Source of the DNA: Drosophila miranda
Lineage: Eukaryota; Arthropoda; Insecta; Diptera; Drosophilidae
Length of the DNA: 64,000 bases
Assembly (NCBI RefSeq): GCF_003369915.1
Contig: NW_022881603.1
Location: 32,237,522-32,301,521, forward strand
Direction: 5' to 3'
Under the pieces are notes generated by a model. The model was not told the origin of the DNA and searched no databases. It worked only from the letters and a program-made list of their open reading frames with translations. This document shows positions 32,612-45,512 of the stretch, in pieces; the first letter of the stretch is position 1, and every line of letters begins with the position of its first letter. A program made the position numbers and the translations under genes.

Positions 32612-34808
32612 TTCATGGTCTTCCTCGAGCGAAACCGACTGCCTTTGTTCAACTGGGGACGATGAGGTCTGAGCGTGTCCATCTCGGCCAGTGAGAACTT
32701 GCTCGTAGCGGGTCAGCAGATTGGTGCGGACAATGGCGCCGTTCAGTTCCGCCTGGGCCTTGATGGCCTGTGGGAAAAGAGGGGAGAAAACAGTTGGATA
32801 AAGCCGAGGTAGAAAAGGAAATATAAACCCACCTGAGTATCGCTGACAGCCAGACCATTCAGGAGATTGAACAGCACAATGGTCATGAAGAACGCAAAGA
32901 GCAGGAAGATCAGGTAAGTGTAGACGCTGTCAAACTTTATGTCACCGGCATAAAATTTTCCTGTGAGCATCACAATCGTCTTGATGAGCGCCTCGATGGG
33001 CACGGAGAATGTGTTGAAGTGACCATCATCTTCTCCCTCCTTTGCTGGCTCTGGCGTGCTGTCCTTCGGAGAGGAGGAATCCACCTGGGGCTTGCCAAAC
33101 AGTATGTAGAAGCACAGACTAAACGTAAGCACAAAGATCGAGTAGAGAGCAAAGCTCTTGATGAAGCTGCTGGAGACGGCGCGCAGCATGAGCATGTGCG
33201 TCGAAATTGAGAGTACTGGCAGGGAGCCAACCAGCAGGCAGAACTCCACGAACACCAGCAGAATGGTGAAGACGGCCAGTATGCGCTGCGTCTCCCTGTC
33301 GTAGCTGGCTTCCATGCAGGTTAGGATCGACAAGACAATGAGAGCCACCTCCATCAGGTTCGTGATGGACCTGAAGTACAGCAGCGGCGACATGGCAAGC
33401 TGTATGACCTCTCGGATCATGAGATACACAATCCCTATCCAAGAGAACTGGCCGAAGAGGGCAGTCAGGCCCGTGTGGTCGATTTCGTGGAACTTAAGGA
33501 GCGTATGCGTGATAATGGAGGCAGTGAAGAGAGAGTAAAGTAGAAAGTTCAGATAGAAGATCACCGAGAGGCGGTGCCAATTGAGGAAGAGGAAAGTCGA
33601 GATTAGCGGGTGCTGCAGCAGGTAACGCAGCTCCTTGGAATCGGCGATGTATGCCATTGGAGTCATCTCGTCCTCCAATTGGTGAGGATGGCCAATGCTC
33701 CGCTTGTCCGACTGCCCGGGCTCTCGCTGGCGTCTCATCAGATTCTTGTAGTTGATGATGATCTCGAAACTCTGGTCACCGGGCTTCTCCCCGTTGGTGG
33801 TGATGCAGGAATCGAAGTGCTCCTCCAGCACTTTCGGGTCCATCTCCTGTATGGGAAGATCTCCGAACGCGCTTCTCGCCCCGATGTACGCTCCCTGCCG
33901 TAGAAGCTCCTGTGCCACCTTTGTGTTGCGATACTTGACCGCATAGGAGAGTGGCACCAGGCCAGCCTTGTCCGCCTCATTGATGTCGACACGATCGCTC
34001 TCGAGCAGCAGCTGAAAGCAGCGCTGGTGGTCACAGAAGTCGTCCAGCGGCTGCTCACCCAGGCGACTGATAACCGCGATCAGCAGCTTGGAATGCGATG
34101 TCAGCCTCAGCTGCGGATGCTTCAACAGCTTCTCTAGCGCCCTGTGGTTGCCCCAGATTACGGCCAACTCCACGGGGCTGATGTCGCTCAATTTTGAAGG
34201 ATTAATGTTGATGCCCGTCTCGAGGATGGCCTCAAAGGCTCGCTGCTTGCCCCGCTTGATACTCTCCGCCAGCAGGGACTGATACTCCTCCTGGTTGGCA
34301 TTGCATTGGTTGTCTGCGTTTCCGCTGACGTTCTGGTGGTACTCCGCGAACTGTTGCTCGAACTGGTTCTCGTCTCCGTCCCGCAGCGTGCGGAGGAGTC
34401 GCTCGCAGTCGATCTCTGCTCCGGCCTCGCGCAGCTCCGGCAACGGCAGTTCCGGATACTGATCCCTCAGCATCTGGCGTACCTGCCCGTTTCGATAGCT
34501 GTCAATGTCCAACTGTGGTTGTTTTAGGAAAAGTCGGATCAGCTCCAGCTTAGTGCCTGCCTCAATCTTTCTATTCTTCAGCACATGGTGGAGGGGCGTG
34601 AACTCGCCCTGATCCACCAAATTCGGAGAGGCTCCGTACTCGAGCAGCAGCTGAATGCAGGAGCCCACCTGAGAGGCATTCGATTGTCCTGGCGATTGGC
34701 CTGGGCACCGCTGTCCAGGGCAGTGTGGAATTCCCGTATGTCCCGATTAGCGAGGGCTGCGCTCAACTGGCCCTGCGGATCGATGAAACCGCAGTTGTTA
34801 GAGCTCAT
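32612..34808 (-). pseudogene. pain: painless, TRPA-family ion channel, broken copy
   Basis: painless encodes a TRPA-type cation channel for noxious heat and touch in sensory neurons: N-terminal ankyrin repeats, then six membrane segments. The copy starts MSSNNCGFIDPQGQLSAALA at 34808. After residue 43 (ANRQDNR, near 34682) about 95 codons known from the D. melanogaster protein are missing, and the frame changes. From SCIQLLLEYGASPNLVDQGE the reading is open for over 600 codons: ankyrin repeats, the conserved EEHFDSCITTNGE, membrane segments (HRLSVIFYLNFLLYSLFTAS onward), the pore region ALIKTIVMLTGKFYAGDIKF and the last helix LNLLNGLAVSDTQ-type end. A 65-bp intron (32768-32832) precedes AIKAQAELNGAIVRTNLLTR; homology ends at YEQVLTG, well short of the usual roughly 900 residues. 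Loss of early ankyrin repeats plus frameshift indicates a pseudogene. Confidence 0.93.
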
Positions 34809-37064
34809 TCTGCTGTCTGCAAAGAGTCAAGTGAGAATGGGGAGGATGAGCTATGTCTATGTGGGCTTTCGTTAATCTTATCCAACCCACGCTGCGTATG
34901 AGTAACTTCTAATGCCGTTTCTATGAAAATGATGCCAGAACCCGCATTGTTAGAGCTCTGCTCTGGTCAATGGAGGGAGGTCTGACCCAACAGACCTTGA
35001 AATGGCCGAAACAAAAGCATGAGAGTGGACCGACCCCCGCAACAAACGGTATTTGACAAAGCTTCATGCTACGATGATTTTCACACAGATGACTGTCTGT
35101 CCATGGAGCTGGCCAGCAGCTGGAGGCAGAGCCACAGTCAGAGCCACAGTCACAGCCACATCCGCAGCCGAAAGCTACCCCACAGGTTTCTCGAAAAATA
35201 AAAACCAAATCTTCGTTTTGGGGGCAATTAAAGAAAGCGTCTTTAAGTGGTTTTTGTGGTACTACAGACTTAATTTGCCCTCCCGTGTAGTTATTAAATT
35301 ATAACAATCCAACTGAAGACAAGGTAAGACAAGGCCTGAGAAGTACTCAGGGAGTGGCTTGATTGTTCAAAGTGATCTACAAATTTGAATCAAGTTTGGT
35401 GTTCGATCTCGCTCGCTTTTTGGTATATCAAAATTTAACGATCATAAAGAAAAATCATAAAATAATCGACACATCAATATCAATTAGCAATCAATTGGTT
35501 ACGCTTTATGCTTTGAATACTGTTCCGAATGGAGCTTTAGATAAAGCCCTGGGCAGTGCTGAAATCTTGCGATTTATAGGCGGCTCTTTTCGTAAATTTC
35601 AAGGCGGCTTCTTCTGTGGGATCTGATCCCTCCAGCCGTCAGCTCAACGTCTTCTCCGCTCTGTTGTGTTCTGTTCTGTTCTGTTCCGTTCTGTCTGCTG
35701 TCTGCTTTGATGCTTGAAATGTGTGAGAAATCGGCTAATCACACATGAGACCTGGCTAATTTGAATATTCCCCCACTGATTGTTTATCAATAGCCTACGA
35801 ATTGGGAATCAGGAAACATCGTCTTCTCTTTTGTAGGTAGCTCTTCGGCTAATGTTGCTTTAGTATGCAAACAAATTGAGGATTGTAAATGACGCCCATG
35901 GGGTCAAAATTTGTCGTTGATAAGATAAACAGAATCGCACAATCACCTTCCTTAATTGGCCCTTTTTCCCCATTCTGGTATTTGTTTTTCCACCTGCGTA
36001 CGAGTATTTGCCCAAGCAATTGACAAACAACTTCATTGTTTGTCCAAGCTGATGCTCGACCCAAAGTCTTACTAAGACATCGGTTGACAGAATGGCGTAA
36101 TATCACAATAATTAACAGAAAACTTAACAGCAAACGATTTCAAAAGTGAGCAACTCCTCTCTCAGTCGCATCTGACCCTAGCAATTAAGAGCACTACTTT
36201 CAGAAATATTGATGTAGTCAAGGTAATCTATACTTATTGCGAAAAGGTTCGGAAAACACAAATTGCCCTTAAACTCTTAAACATTTGCTTCATCTACGGA
36301 AACCAGTCGAAATCACAGAGTATACGGAGTCTGGAGTGGAATTTTATTCCCCCTTCTCTTGGAGCTCACATATGTATATACTATAACACTGGTAAAAAAA
36401 AAAGTACTCGTATCACTCTGGAATTTGAGAATAAAGTGTGTCACAAAGGAAAGGGAGTCCAACGACATTATTACTAGTTTTAAAAGAAAAATAATAATGA
36501 GATTATCTTCATTCGCGATTCGAAAACTGTTTCGACTTCTCATTTTTTCTTTGAGTGAATTTATATTTATAAACCTTTCAGCCCTGTTCTTCTTTCTGTC
36601 TGTGGGAACATCTGGAATTTGGAGACTGAGAGAGCTGGAGCCTAGGAAATTGCCCAACAAAATTGGCTCTGAGTTGCACACCGAATCCTCTACTAAAGTT
36701 CTTTGTGTTGGTGCAGCTGCAAAAGTGAAATCAGCAAATGACAACACTTCGGAAAGAGTAAGTAGAAGGGGGACAGACGTGATTAATGTAAAGTTTTTAA
36801 CGCGATAAACTGAATATGTATATGTCCAGCTGCACAGGATCAGCCGCGTTTCTCCGATCGTCTGTCAATAATTTATACTATATACGTACTTTCTTACACT
36901 GCTATAACATTCTCACATGATATTTTACCATACCCTTCCCTTCGAGAGACCCTCTAGCTGCGTGGGAGGAGGAGAGCAGAGTAAACACTAAACTTAATTG
37001 CTTGTCCATAAAGTCTGTTTTTTGGCAAACTGTGCTTGGATTGTTTATCCAATTTATGGCATTA
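34809..37064. other. Intergenic region upstream of painless
   Basis: No gene recognised. Includes an interrupted CACAGTCAGAGCCACAGTCA-type microsatellite at 35130-35160 and TTCTGTTCTG repeats near 35665-35690. Open frames at 35849-36133, 36313-36747 and 36359-36808 overlap on opposite strands and lack motifs. The painless promoter is expected just right of 34808, but I see no clear element. Confidence 0.45.
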
Positions 37065-37606
37065 TTATACCCGATACTCAAAATCAGTATTGGGGTATAT
37101 TAGATTTGTGGTAAAAGTGGATGTGTGTAACGTCCAGAAGGAATCGTTTCCGACCCCATAAAGTATATATATTCTTGATCAGCATCAATAGCCAAGTCGA
37201 TTGAGCCATGTCTGTCTGTCCGTCTGTCCGTCCGTCCGTCTGTCCGTCCCCTTCAGCACCTAGTGCACAAAGACTATAAGAGCTATAGCAACGATGTTTT
37301 GGATCCAGACTTCTGTGATATGTCACTGCTACAAGAAAATTTCAAACTTTGCCCCGCCCACTTCCGCCCCCACAAAGGGCGAAAATCTGTGGCATCCACA
37401 ATTTCGACGATACGAGAAAACCAAAAACGCAGAATTCGTAGAAGATGACTATATCTTCTAGAGGGCAAATTCTGAACCAGATCGTATAATTATTATAGCC
37501 AGAATCAAGAAACAATTTCATTCTTTCCCGCTCTGTCTCTCTCTAACACACAGGTTTCATGGTCGGTTTTGCCAATTGCAAAATATGAGTTCAAGGATCT
37601 CAGAAC
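37065..37606 (+). mobile_element. Helentron, left part (split by the LINE)
   Basis: Plus-strand Helentron from the TATACCCGATACTC hairpin, with a (GTCY)n tract at 37211-37250. It stops at GGATCTCAGAACC (37606), in the middle of text that continues in other copies as TATAAGAGCTAGAGCAACC. That continuation is found at 42146. Confidence 0.9.
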
Positions 37607-38194
37607 CCATTCATTCGCTTCTAGCTCTTGCTTAAGCCGGTTGTGTTTTTTTTTCTTGCTCCCGCATTCTCCGCCCTTTGCCTAAATATCATACAACATT
37701 GTTGTGTCTTTGTTTTGATTTATTATCGCATCTCTTTAATTTGATTCTACTTTGTTGTTAACCACCAGTGTTTTGTTTGTAAACAAGTGTTTAATATAAA
37801 TTTCAATATTGCAACGTAACACATCGACTCGTGCAGGCAATTTGTTATTGTTTTTTGCCCAGTCTGCTATTCGTTATCGCTTCTTCGGTGTGCACTGTTC
37901 TCGCGCATCAGCGCTTGCATCGCCCACACTCTCGTGAGCATAAGCGGGCTGCTCGCATTGTTGCTCTCACTCTCTCTGGATTGCCTATACTCTCCCTCTC
38001 TGTGGACTTTTCTTTTGTGTCTCTGCTTTGGTGAGTTTACTGCTCGTTTTCTGCACTTAGTTGGATCATCTGCTTTGAATTATTGCCGCTGCAGCTGATT
38101 GTCTGGCTCGCTCTGCTTTCTGCTCTCCTACTTTACCTGCGATCTCACTCCGTTCTCTTATTATTCGTGCACAGTGATTCTACTGCTGTCAATA

Positions 38195-39079
38195 ATGGCA
38201 ATCGTTTGTAGTGTAAAGAAATCTGAATTCGGTGGTGTTATCATTGGTGATTCATTCTTAGCTGCTGGCTGTGCGACAATTTTGCCCACATAAAATGTGC
38301 TGGTGGTGAAATTTTGGCCGGTCTGAATGATCTGATCTCGAAACGCATGGGCCTGTCTTGGTCATGTCTGGCTTGTCGGGAGATTGAGGCCGAAATGCGC
38401 ACATTTATGAGACAGACTCGAACTGGTTTCTGGATGTCCGGAAACAATTTGTGGCTCTCAACGAGAAATTTCTTGCCCTAGAATCACAGTTTCTTGGGCT
38501 CAAACTCTTGAGCGAATCGCCTGGACGGAAAATTCCGCATAATGATACCAATCTCTTGCAACCTAATCCGATTGGTACGCCTGCTCCCACCTTCATCCAT
38601 CGGAAGCATTTCCGTGTAGTCATGCCACGCCGTTGTCTGTAAATCCGCCAACGGTGGCTCCGGAGTTCTTTACACCGAGCAATGTGCTTTCCTTCGAGCA
38701 CCCAACTCCCCCAACAGCATCAATCCCATCCCTGCAGTTTCTGTGGCCGTCACTTTCTGACGCGGTGAGTGCTCCTAGTGCGGGTGTGCTGGTGCTGACG
38801 ACGTGTTGCCAATTCCTGCTCCAAATTCCTACTCCAATTCCTGCTACAGCCATTGCTGCCAATTCCTCTGCCCTTGTACCGAGATCTCTTTTAGGAGTGG
38901 CTCCACCATCTCGATCTCGCTCGGGACTTCAACTTAAAGCAGTGGTCCCTCGGAAAGCAATATTTGTTTCTCGTCTTATTCCTGAGGCTACAACGGAGGA
39001 TGTTAAACAACATCTTGCCGCTAAACTTAACACTTCGCCTGTAGATATAGTTGTGACTAAATTTACATTTAAACAATAG
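38195..39079 (+). pseudogene. LINE ORF1: PHD-like finger and RNA-binding-type domain
   Basis: ORF1 proteins bind the element's RNA. It starts MAIVCSVKKSEFGGVIIGDS at 38195. With a frame change near 38270 it continues CDNFAHIKCAGG...SWSCLACREIEAEM, a Cys/His arrangement like a PHD finger. A Pro/Ala/Thr-rich linker follows, then in the frame ending at 39079 a domain beginning RKAIFVSRLIPEATTEDVKQ, the RRM-like part typical of insect LINE ORF1. At least two frameshifts break it; the Cys that should follow VCSV is missing. Confidence 0.7.
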
Positions 39080-39249
39080 CGCAACATATCATCCTTTAAA
39101 AATTTCTTCTCCCTGATTCTTTACTATCCTGTTCTCTAGAACCGTCAATAAGGCCTGAGCATACAATTGTGCATGAGTTCCTTCTCAAAGGAATTCGAAC
39201 TCGAATCCAAGAATTACCGAACATGCTCCAAAAAAACTGATGTACTATT

Positions 39250-41930
39250 TTGATGCACTATCAGAACGTTCGCAGTTTGCTGGGAAAATTGCGTCAAATT
39301 CATACTAATAGCGCGTCCTTTGATTTCGATGCCATCGCGTTTACCGAAACCTGGCTTAACTCCTCTGTCAATGATCACGAAATTTTCATTGATAGTTACA
39401 CTATTTATAGAATGGACCGCCCATCTTTAGCAGGTGGGGTTCTGATTGCAGTTAAATCTGTTTTCTCATCTGAGTTATTCCCATTCAATAACATTCATGG
39501 AATTGAATTTGTTGCAGTCAAAGTTCGTGTTGGCTCCGCATTTTTCTATTTAACCTGCTCTTACATTCCTCCCAGGTCTGATGATGAGCTTTAATTACAC
39601 CACCTTTCAGCAATTAATAATGTTGTTTCTACACTAGGGTGCAATGATCGAATTATTGTCATGGGGGACTTTAACCTCCCATTTCTTTCTTGGCTGCCTT
39701 GTAATGACGCTAACCTGTTGTTTCCCAATTGCCATAATGACTTTATCAATGGGCTAACGGATATTTCCCTTGTCCAAATTAATGCCGCTAAAAACATTAG
39801 GGACAGACTTCTTGACCTCGTTTTTGTTAACGATGGTTCTCTTGCTACTGTATCTAGAGCAAGCCCAATATCTCTCCCTGAAGATCCTTACCATCCAACT
39901 TTGTTGATATCACTGGAGTGTACACAATCTGGAGGTGCTGACAGTTCCATGGCTCCTTGTCACATAAAGTGTTTTAGCAAAACAAACTTTATTGATTTAG
40001 ATCTACATCTCTCGCGTGTTGATTGGTCGTTTCTTTATTCATTACCGAACATAGATGCAACTGTTAACTCGTTTTATAGTTCTATTTACTCCGCCCTTAA
40101 TACGTTTGTTCCAGATATCACTGTACCTGTATCGTCCAAGCCTCCCTGGTTCTCCAAGTATTTGTCATACTTAAAAAATAATAAATCCCGGCTCTATAAA
40201 AAGTACCAGAACTCGGGTCCACTTGCCTTAGCTCTATACTCCTCCGCTCGCTCTCTGTTCCTTGCCGTCAATAGTCAGTGTTATAATCATTACCTTTCAC
40301 AATGTAGTAGAAACTTTCGTAGTGATCCTAAAAAATTCTATTCGTTCGTTAATTCTAAGCGCAAGTCAAACGTTTTTCCTCCGTCCCTTCATTACCAGAA
40401 CAAAACAGAACCTTCTGCTGTTGGTATTGCAAATTTATTCGCTAACTTTTTCCAAACAACGTACTCGTCTCATATTTACAACGCATCCACTCCGTATCCG
40501 TACCAGCTACCTCAAGCTAGCAGCATTTTTCTGCCCTTTTTCGAGGAAAGCGTTGTTCTGGAAGGTTTGTCATCTATGGACATATCGTTTTATGCGGGTC
40601 CAGATAAGGTACCAAGTTTCATCTTAAAACACTGTGCCCAGTCCCTTTGCAAACCCTTGACCTTTCTCTTCAACCTCTCCTTGGAACAGTCTTGTCTCCC
40701 AGTAATTTGGAATGAGTCCTACATCATTCCGCTTCACAAAAAAGGTTCAAGATCAAACATTGAAAACTATCGTGGTATCGCAAAGCTTTCCGCCATCCCG
40801 AAGCTTCTTGAGTTCCTGGTCACCCGGCAACTGCAACATTTTGTTGCAGCTTGATATCTCCGTCGCAACACGGTTTTTTCAGACATCGTTCAACATCGAC
40901 TAACCTTCTTGAGTTTTCTAACCTAATCCACCGGTGTTTTCAAATTGGTTTGCAGACGGATGTAGTTTTTACGGACTTCAGCAAGGCATTCGATTCTGTG
41001 AACCACGCTCTGCTTATTCAAAGCTCTCTTTATTAGGGTTCCCAACGAATCTTCTAGATTGGATTTTGTCCTATCTCTCTAACCGTACTCAACGTGTTTT
41101 GTTTTCTAACGTGTTGTCAAATACTGTTAATGTTACTTCAGGTGTGCCACAGGGAAGTCATCTGGGCCCGCTTCTGTTTATTTTATTTGTGAACGACCTT
41201 CCTCAAGTTATAACATACTCTACTACACTAATGTATGCTGATGCTGTCAAAATCTGTCTTTCTTACTCTGATTGGTATTTGCACACACGCCTTCAACTTG
41301 ATCTAAGTGAACTACTATTGTGGTGTTTAACTAATCTTCTTTTTCTGAACCTTTCCAAATGCAAACTTATGACATTTTATCGTCGCGCTCCTCATTTTGT
41401 CTCATATGTTCTAGGAAATCATGTCCTTGAGCGAATTTCGAGTTCAAATGACCTCGGAGTCCTTTTTGATCATAAGATGTGTTTCAACACCCATATAGCT
41501 GCAACTGTAAATAAAGCTAAGGGTGTTTAGCGTTCATCAAGCGTTGGTCCAAGGAGTTTGACGACCCGTACGTTACGAAACAACTGTACATCTCGTTAGT
41601 ACGTCCTTTATTGGAGTATTGTTCTTGTGTGTGGAGCCCGCAGTATAAAGAGCAGCAGGCTGTTATTGAATCCGTGCAAAGCAATTTTTAATTTTTGCCC
41701 TTCGGAACTTTAACTGGGACTCGGGTAGAATCTTGCCACCCTACCGGTCTAGGCTAAATCTTATTGACCTGCCGTCGTTGCACCATCGCAGAAATATGCA
41801 ATGGCGTAATGTTCGTGCACAAGCTCCTTCTTGGGACTGTGATCCCAAACTGTCTTGGGTCAGATTGACTTGGCCGTTCCATCCAGACCTACCGCTACTT
41901 TTAGGCCTATCGTCTACCCATATGTAGGTC
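39250..41930 (+). pseudogene. LINE ORF2: endonuclease and reverse transcriptase
   Basis: The apurinic-type endonuclease comes first (MHYQNVRSLLGKLRQIHTNS; AIAFTETWL; GGVLIAVKS; then IIVMGDFNLPFLSW after an in-frame stop at 39592-39594). RT motifs follow: GPDKVPSFILKHCA, SYIIPLHKKGSRSNIENYRG, then after a frame change DVVFTDFSKAFDSVNHALL, then after another VTSGVPQGSHLGPLLFILFV and LMYADAVKIC. The catalytic YADD is YADA here, so the second Asp is lost. The C-terminal region (KEFDDPYVTKQLYISLVRPL; LEYCSCVWSPQY) is in a third frame from 41530. A stop, about four frameshifts and the active-site change make it inactive. Confidence 0.92.
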
Positions 41931-42145
41931 TAATTACGCTGATCATGAACCTTTTAGGGTTTTATGCCATAATTATAACTCCCTCTGTCAAACCCTATCC
42001 CTGAACTGTCTCTTAAACTAATTGCATGCAATATTTATAATCATTTAAATTTTAGCTAACTTTTAACTTATCTTTTTCCGCCTTTAGTAACTAAGTACCA
42101 TTATTAACAGATAATTTGTTAATTTAATAAATAAATAAATAAATT

Positions 42146-42664
42146 AGAGCTAAAGCAACCAAATTTGGTATCCACACTCCTGTGATATCGGACCTTGACC
42201 GTTTTGTGTCAAAATTTCGCCACACCGCCTTCCGTCCCCACAAAGGACGAAAATCTGTGGCAATCCACAAATCTCAGAGACTATTAAGGCTAGAGTAACC
42301 AAATTTGGGTATCCGCACTTCTGTTAGATCTCACTATAAAACGTATATCTCAGAATTTCGCGCCCACCCCTTCCGCCCCCACAGAGACGAAAATCTGTTG
42401 CATCCACAATATTACACATTCGAGAAAACTAAAAACGCAGAATCATAGATAACGACCATATCTATCAGATGCTGAATCTGGTTTAGATCAGATAAATTTT
42501 TATAGCAAAAGGAACAAATCAATTTGCAGTGGCTACGCAGCGCCCGCAGGTCACACTCAGACTGATTTTCTGTAGAGGCGTCTGCCGAGGGGAGCCATAC
42601 TGACTTAGTATCGGGTATAACTGTAGAGTTGCGGTGTCCGCAGCAACTCACAACGTTCCCCTCG
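42146..42664 (+). mobile_element. Helentron, right part (continuation of 37065-37606)
   Basis: Resumes at AGAGCTAAAGCAACCAAATT and runs to the 3' hairpin and CCCCTCG at 42664. The CTGATTTTCTGTAGAGGCG variant is shared with the copies ending at 22744 and 25627, which also precede copies of the large block. Confidence 0.88.
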
Positions 42665-43441
42665 TCTATGATTCTGCGTTTTTTAGTTTAGTTTTTTTTT
42701 TAGTTTTGCCGCTATGATTTTCATAAATTTCCATTTGGATTTCCATTGCCATTGCCATTGACTGCCTCGTAGCTAGCCCTTAGACCCATCAACTTTTGAT
42801 TGATTTGATCCGATACGCTACGCTCCTCAGCTTAGCTAAAGATTAATTTATAAAACAAAAGATATACAAAAGGTAATAAAAGAGTAACGAACAAGATTAA
42901 GAACCATTAACCATAATATGTGCGTAAACAACACACACATTTTGAGCCAAATCATATCAAATGCAAAAAAAAGCAAAACGAAAACAGAAAACAGAAAAAC
43001 CAATTAAAGATAATAAAACTATTAAAATGAAAAGAAAAAGAAATGAAAATTCAAGAATGCATAAATCTAACATTTGCAATTACAAAATATTTACTCTGGT
43101 ACAAATGGTACATACAGTAAAGATATTCGTTTATACAATATTTACTGTCTATATAACCATTATATACTACTTACTTACTGACAACAAATTATTAAGGGTT
43201 TTGTTCAATTTCATTATTCGTATGTTAATAAAAACAATTTCAGACTAACTTAAACTTACAGTCTGCTCTGAATACGGTTAAATGCTAGTGCTGTGCTAGT
43301 TGATTATTACTCGTACAATAAATACTATAGCTTAGAGCCATCCTGCGTCCCTGGTCACCGGTGGATCAAGCCTTCAGAACAACAAAATCAATCAAACAAC
43401 AACAATCAATTCAAAAATCAATCAAACAAACAAACAAAAAT

Positions 43442-43685
43442 TGAAACACTACAGCTAAAAATCTTGTACAGGCTTCTACAGCTGAAAATCTTGTACAGGC
43501 TGAAATTTTCTACATTCTACAGCTGAAAATCTTGTACAGCTGAAAATATTCTACATTCTACAGCTGAAAATCTTTTACAGGCTTCTACAGCTGAAAATCT
43601 TGTACAGGCTGAAATATTCAACATTCTACAGCTGAAAATCTTGTACAGGCTGAAATATTCTACATTCTTACAGCTGAAAAATACA
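43442..43685. repeat. Minisatellite, expanded copy
   Basis: About six units of the 40-bp CTACAGCTGAAAATCTTGTA-type repeat, some with internal losses; the homologous array at 26346-26460 has about three. Confidence 0.85.
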
Positions 43686-44261
43686 TTAATTATGTATAGT
43701 AACATGTATAATACATACTACATAAAATAAATAAAATAAAAAACAAATTATTATCATTATTATTTTATTATTATTAAAATTAATATAATTATACTACATA
43801 CTACAAAATATTTTCTAACGTCTTATTTAATAATTAATTTTTGTCCATTATTAGGAGAGCCATGAACACTACAGTTGTAGCATAATATACTGGGTTTCTG
43901 TTGAAATCTTCTTTAAACGATACTTTCATTATGTTTATAAAAATTGTTGATAAATGCTTGCCACGTTCCTCGAAGTATTGCTGTTCATGTTGTTAAAACA
44001 TATTGGTTCGTTTCTAAATTCGAAATGTTTTTCAACAGCGCGTAATAAGTTCATTATTTCATTTTTAATGATTGCTTTAACTTTATCAGACATTAGGTAG
44101 TCGGCAATTGTCTACCGACTTCGTAGCCTCAAAGGTACTCTTGTAATTTTCTTTCCTGTATTCCTAGACATACATATTTGACAACAACACATCCTCATGT
44201 ATATCATTTTTTAGGATAACCTTTTGAGGTGGGCAGATCCCCAATATGGGAATTTTCTCCC

Positions 44262-45120
44262 TTACACTTTTGCACGCATGAAATTTGCCAAGCAGTGGTC
44301 GCGATCCAACTGCCAACAGTTGACTTGACAAGCCCCACTCTCAACCTCCCTCAATACTAAATCGAGTCCTTCCTTGACCGCATTCCTGCCTAGTGCAGAT
44401 GTTTTGGAAACGGGACAAATGTGGAAATACAAATAATGAATTTCATTCCCGTTAATTGGGATTGCAGCGACTGCAAGAATTTCCATTTATGTACCGGTAC
44501 TTTTTTTGCATATTGGTACCACGGCATGTGATACTCATCCATGTAAATGGAAAATTCTGAGTCGCTTAGTTTCTGTAAATTTACAGTCATGTTAATGCGT
44601 CCATTCATTATGTTCCTTGCATTTTTCAGTTCTTCCAATGCGTCCGTTACAGATTTTCGGGGGCCTGTACCTTTGTACAATTCATTGCTCGCTTGAAGGC
44701 GACCAAATATCGTTGACCAGATCATCGTTACCGACGATACCTGGAGGAAGAAAAGTCTGATTCACCTGCTCTAATGTAATTGCCACAATCTACTCACCTT
44801 CAGTGTCGTCGTCAACATCCATAGGCAATGTACTAACCAGCCGGTCCAGCGGTCCACACGGCAGATGTTCCTCTGCCTCTTTGTCCTGATACGGCTCGAA
44901 CAGATTGAGTTCATTTATGTCCTCATCGAAACACGACAATTGCGACGGCTCCAACAGATTAAGTTCATTTATGTCCTCATCGAAACACGACAATTGTGAC
45001 GGCTCGAACATATCTCCTCTATGTCCTGATTAAGGCTCGAACAGATTGAGTTCCTTTATTCCTCATCGAAACACGACAATTTATGCATTTCTGAATCTAT
45101 CTTTTTATCCATCTTGGCGC
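44262..45120 (-). pseudogene. Spliced unrecognised gene with 18-residue acidic repeats, copy B
   Basis: Counterpart of the gene at 26945-27896. Here the frame through EPSQLSCFDEDINELNL repeats and the acidic end is open (44790-45011), and after the intron VTDALEELKNARNIMNGRIN and SEFSIYMDEYHMPWYQYAKK read through in one frame. The C-terminal part is broken by single-base differences. Comparing the two copies shows which frame is real: protein-level similarity persists across indels, the mark of a once-functional gene. Confidence 0.5.
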
Positions 45121-45512
45121 GATTCTTGGGTTACTCTTATTAACTTATTCTCTCTTTTCTCTATTTTTGTCGATCGTCGAATAACTCGCCTCAGACTTAT
45201 CGCAGTATAATATCGCATTAAAACCTATCGCAGTATAGATATCGCATAAAACTAATTGCAGATATAATATCTCGATCGGTTAGGGTTAATATATGTTGCC
45301 TTACAATTATTTTATTTTTATTTTTATACATGTTGAAATCAGGAAACTAGACGCGGAATTATGTGATATTTATCGGTCCGTATCGTATAGCAACAAAATA
45401 TCTGTAAACGTTCTTCCTTCTTGATCGTCGTATTCGAATAAATGTGTTTGGCATATCGAGTACATGGTATTTCTTATTAATACTATCGGTGAGTAAATAC
45501 CAAAACCATACA

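Larger units (their letters stand above)
37607..42145 (+). mobile_element. Non-LTR retrotransposon (LINE), Jockey/CR1-like, defective
   Basis: About 4.5 kb inserted in a Helentron. It has a 5' region of about 590 bases, ORF1 with a zinc/PHD-like part, ORF2 with endonuclease and reverse transcriptase, and a 3' end of TAAATAAATAAATAAAT repeats. Several stops and frameshifts and a mutated RT active site make it inactive. Clade assignment needs a tree; the endonuclease start MHYQNVRSL and the RT text are of the Jockey/I/CR1 superfamily. Confidence 0.9.
42690..45512 (+). repeat. Large duplicated block, copy B
   Basis: Second copy of 25628-28308, again directly after a Helentron 3' end. Relative to copy A it has many one-base losses and gains, a longer minisatellite at 43442-43685, and stops at 45512 where an LTR begins (shared text ends at ACCAAAACCATACA). 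Confidence 0.88.

Noticed and set aside
36313..36808. Two overlapping 144-149 codon frames on opposite strands
   Set aside because: AT-rich, no motif, and mutually antisense; most likely chance.
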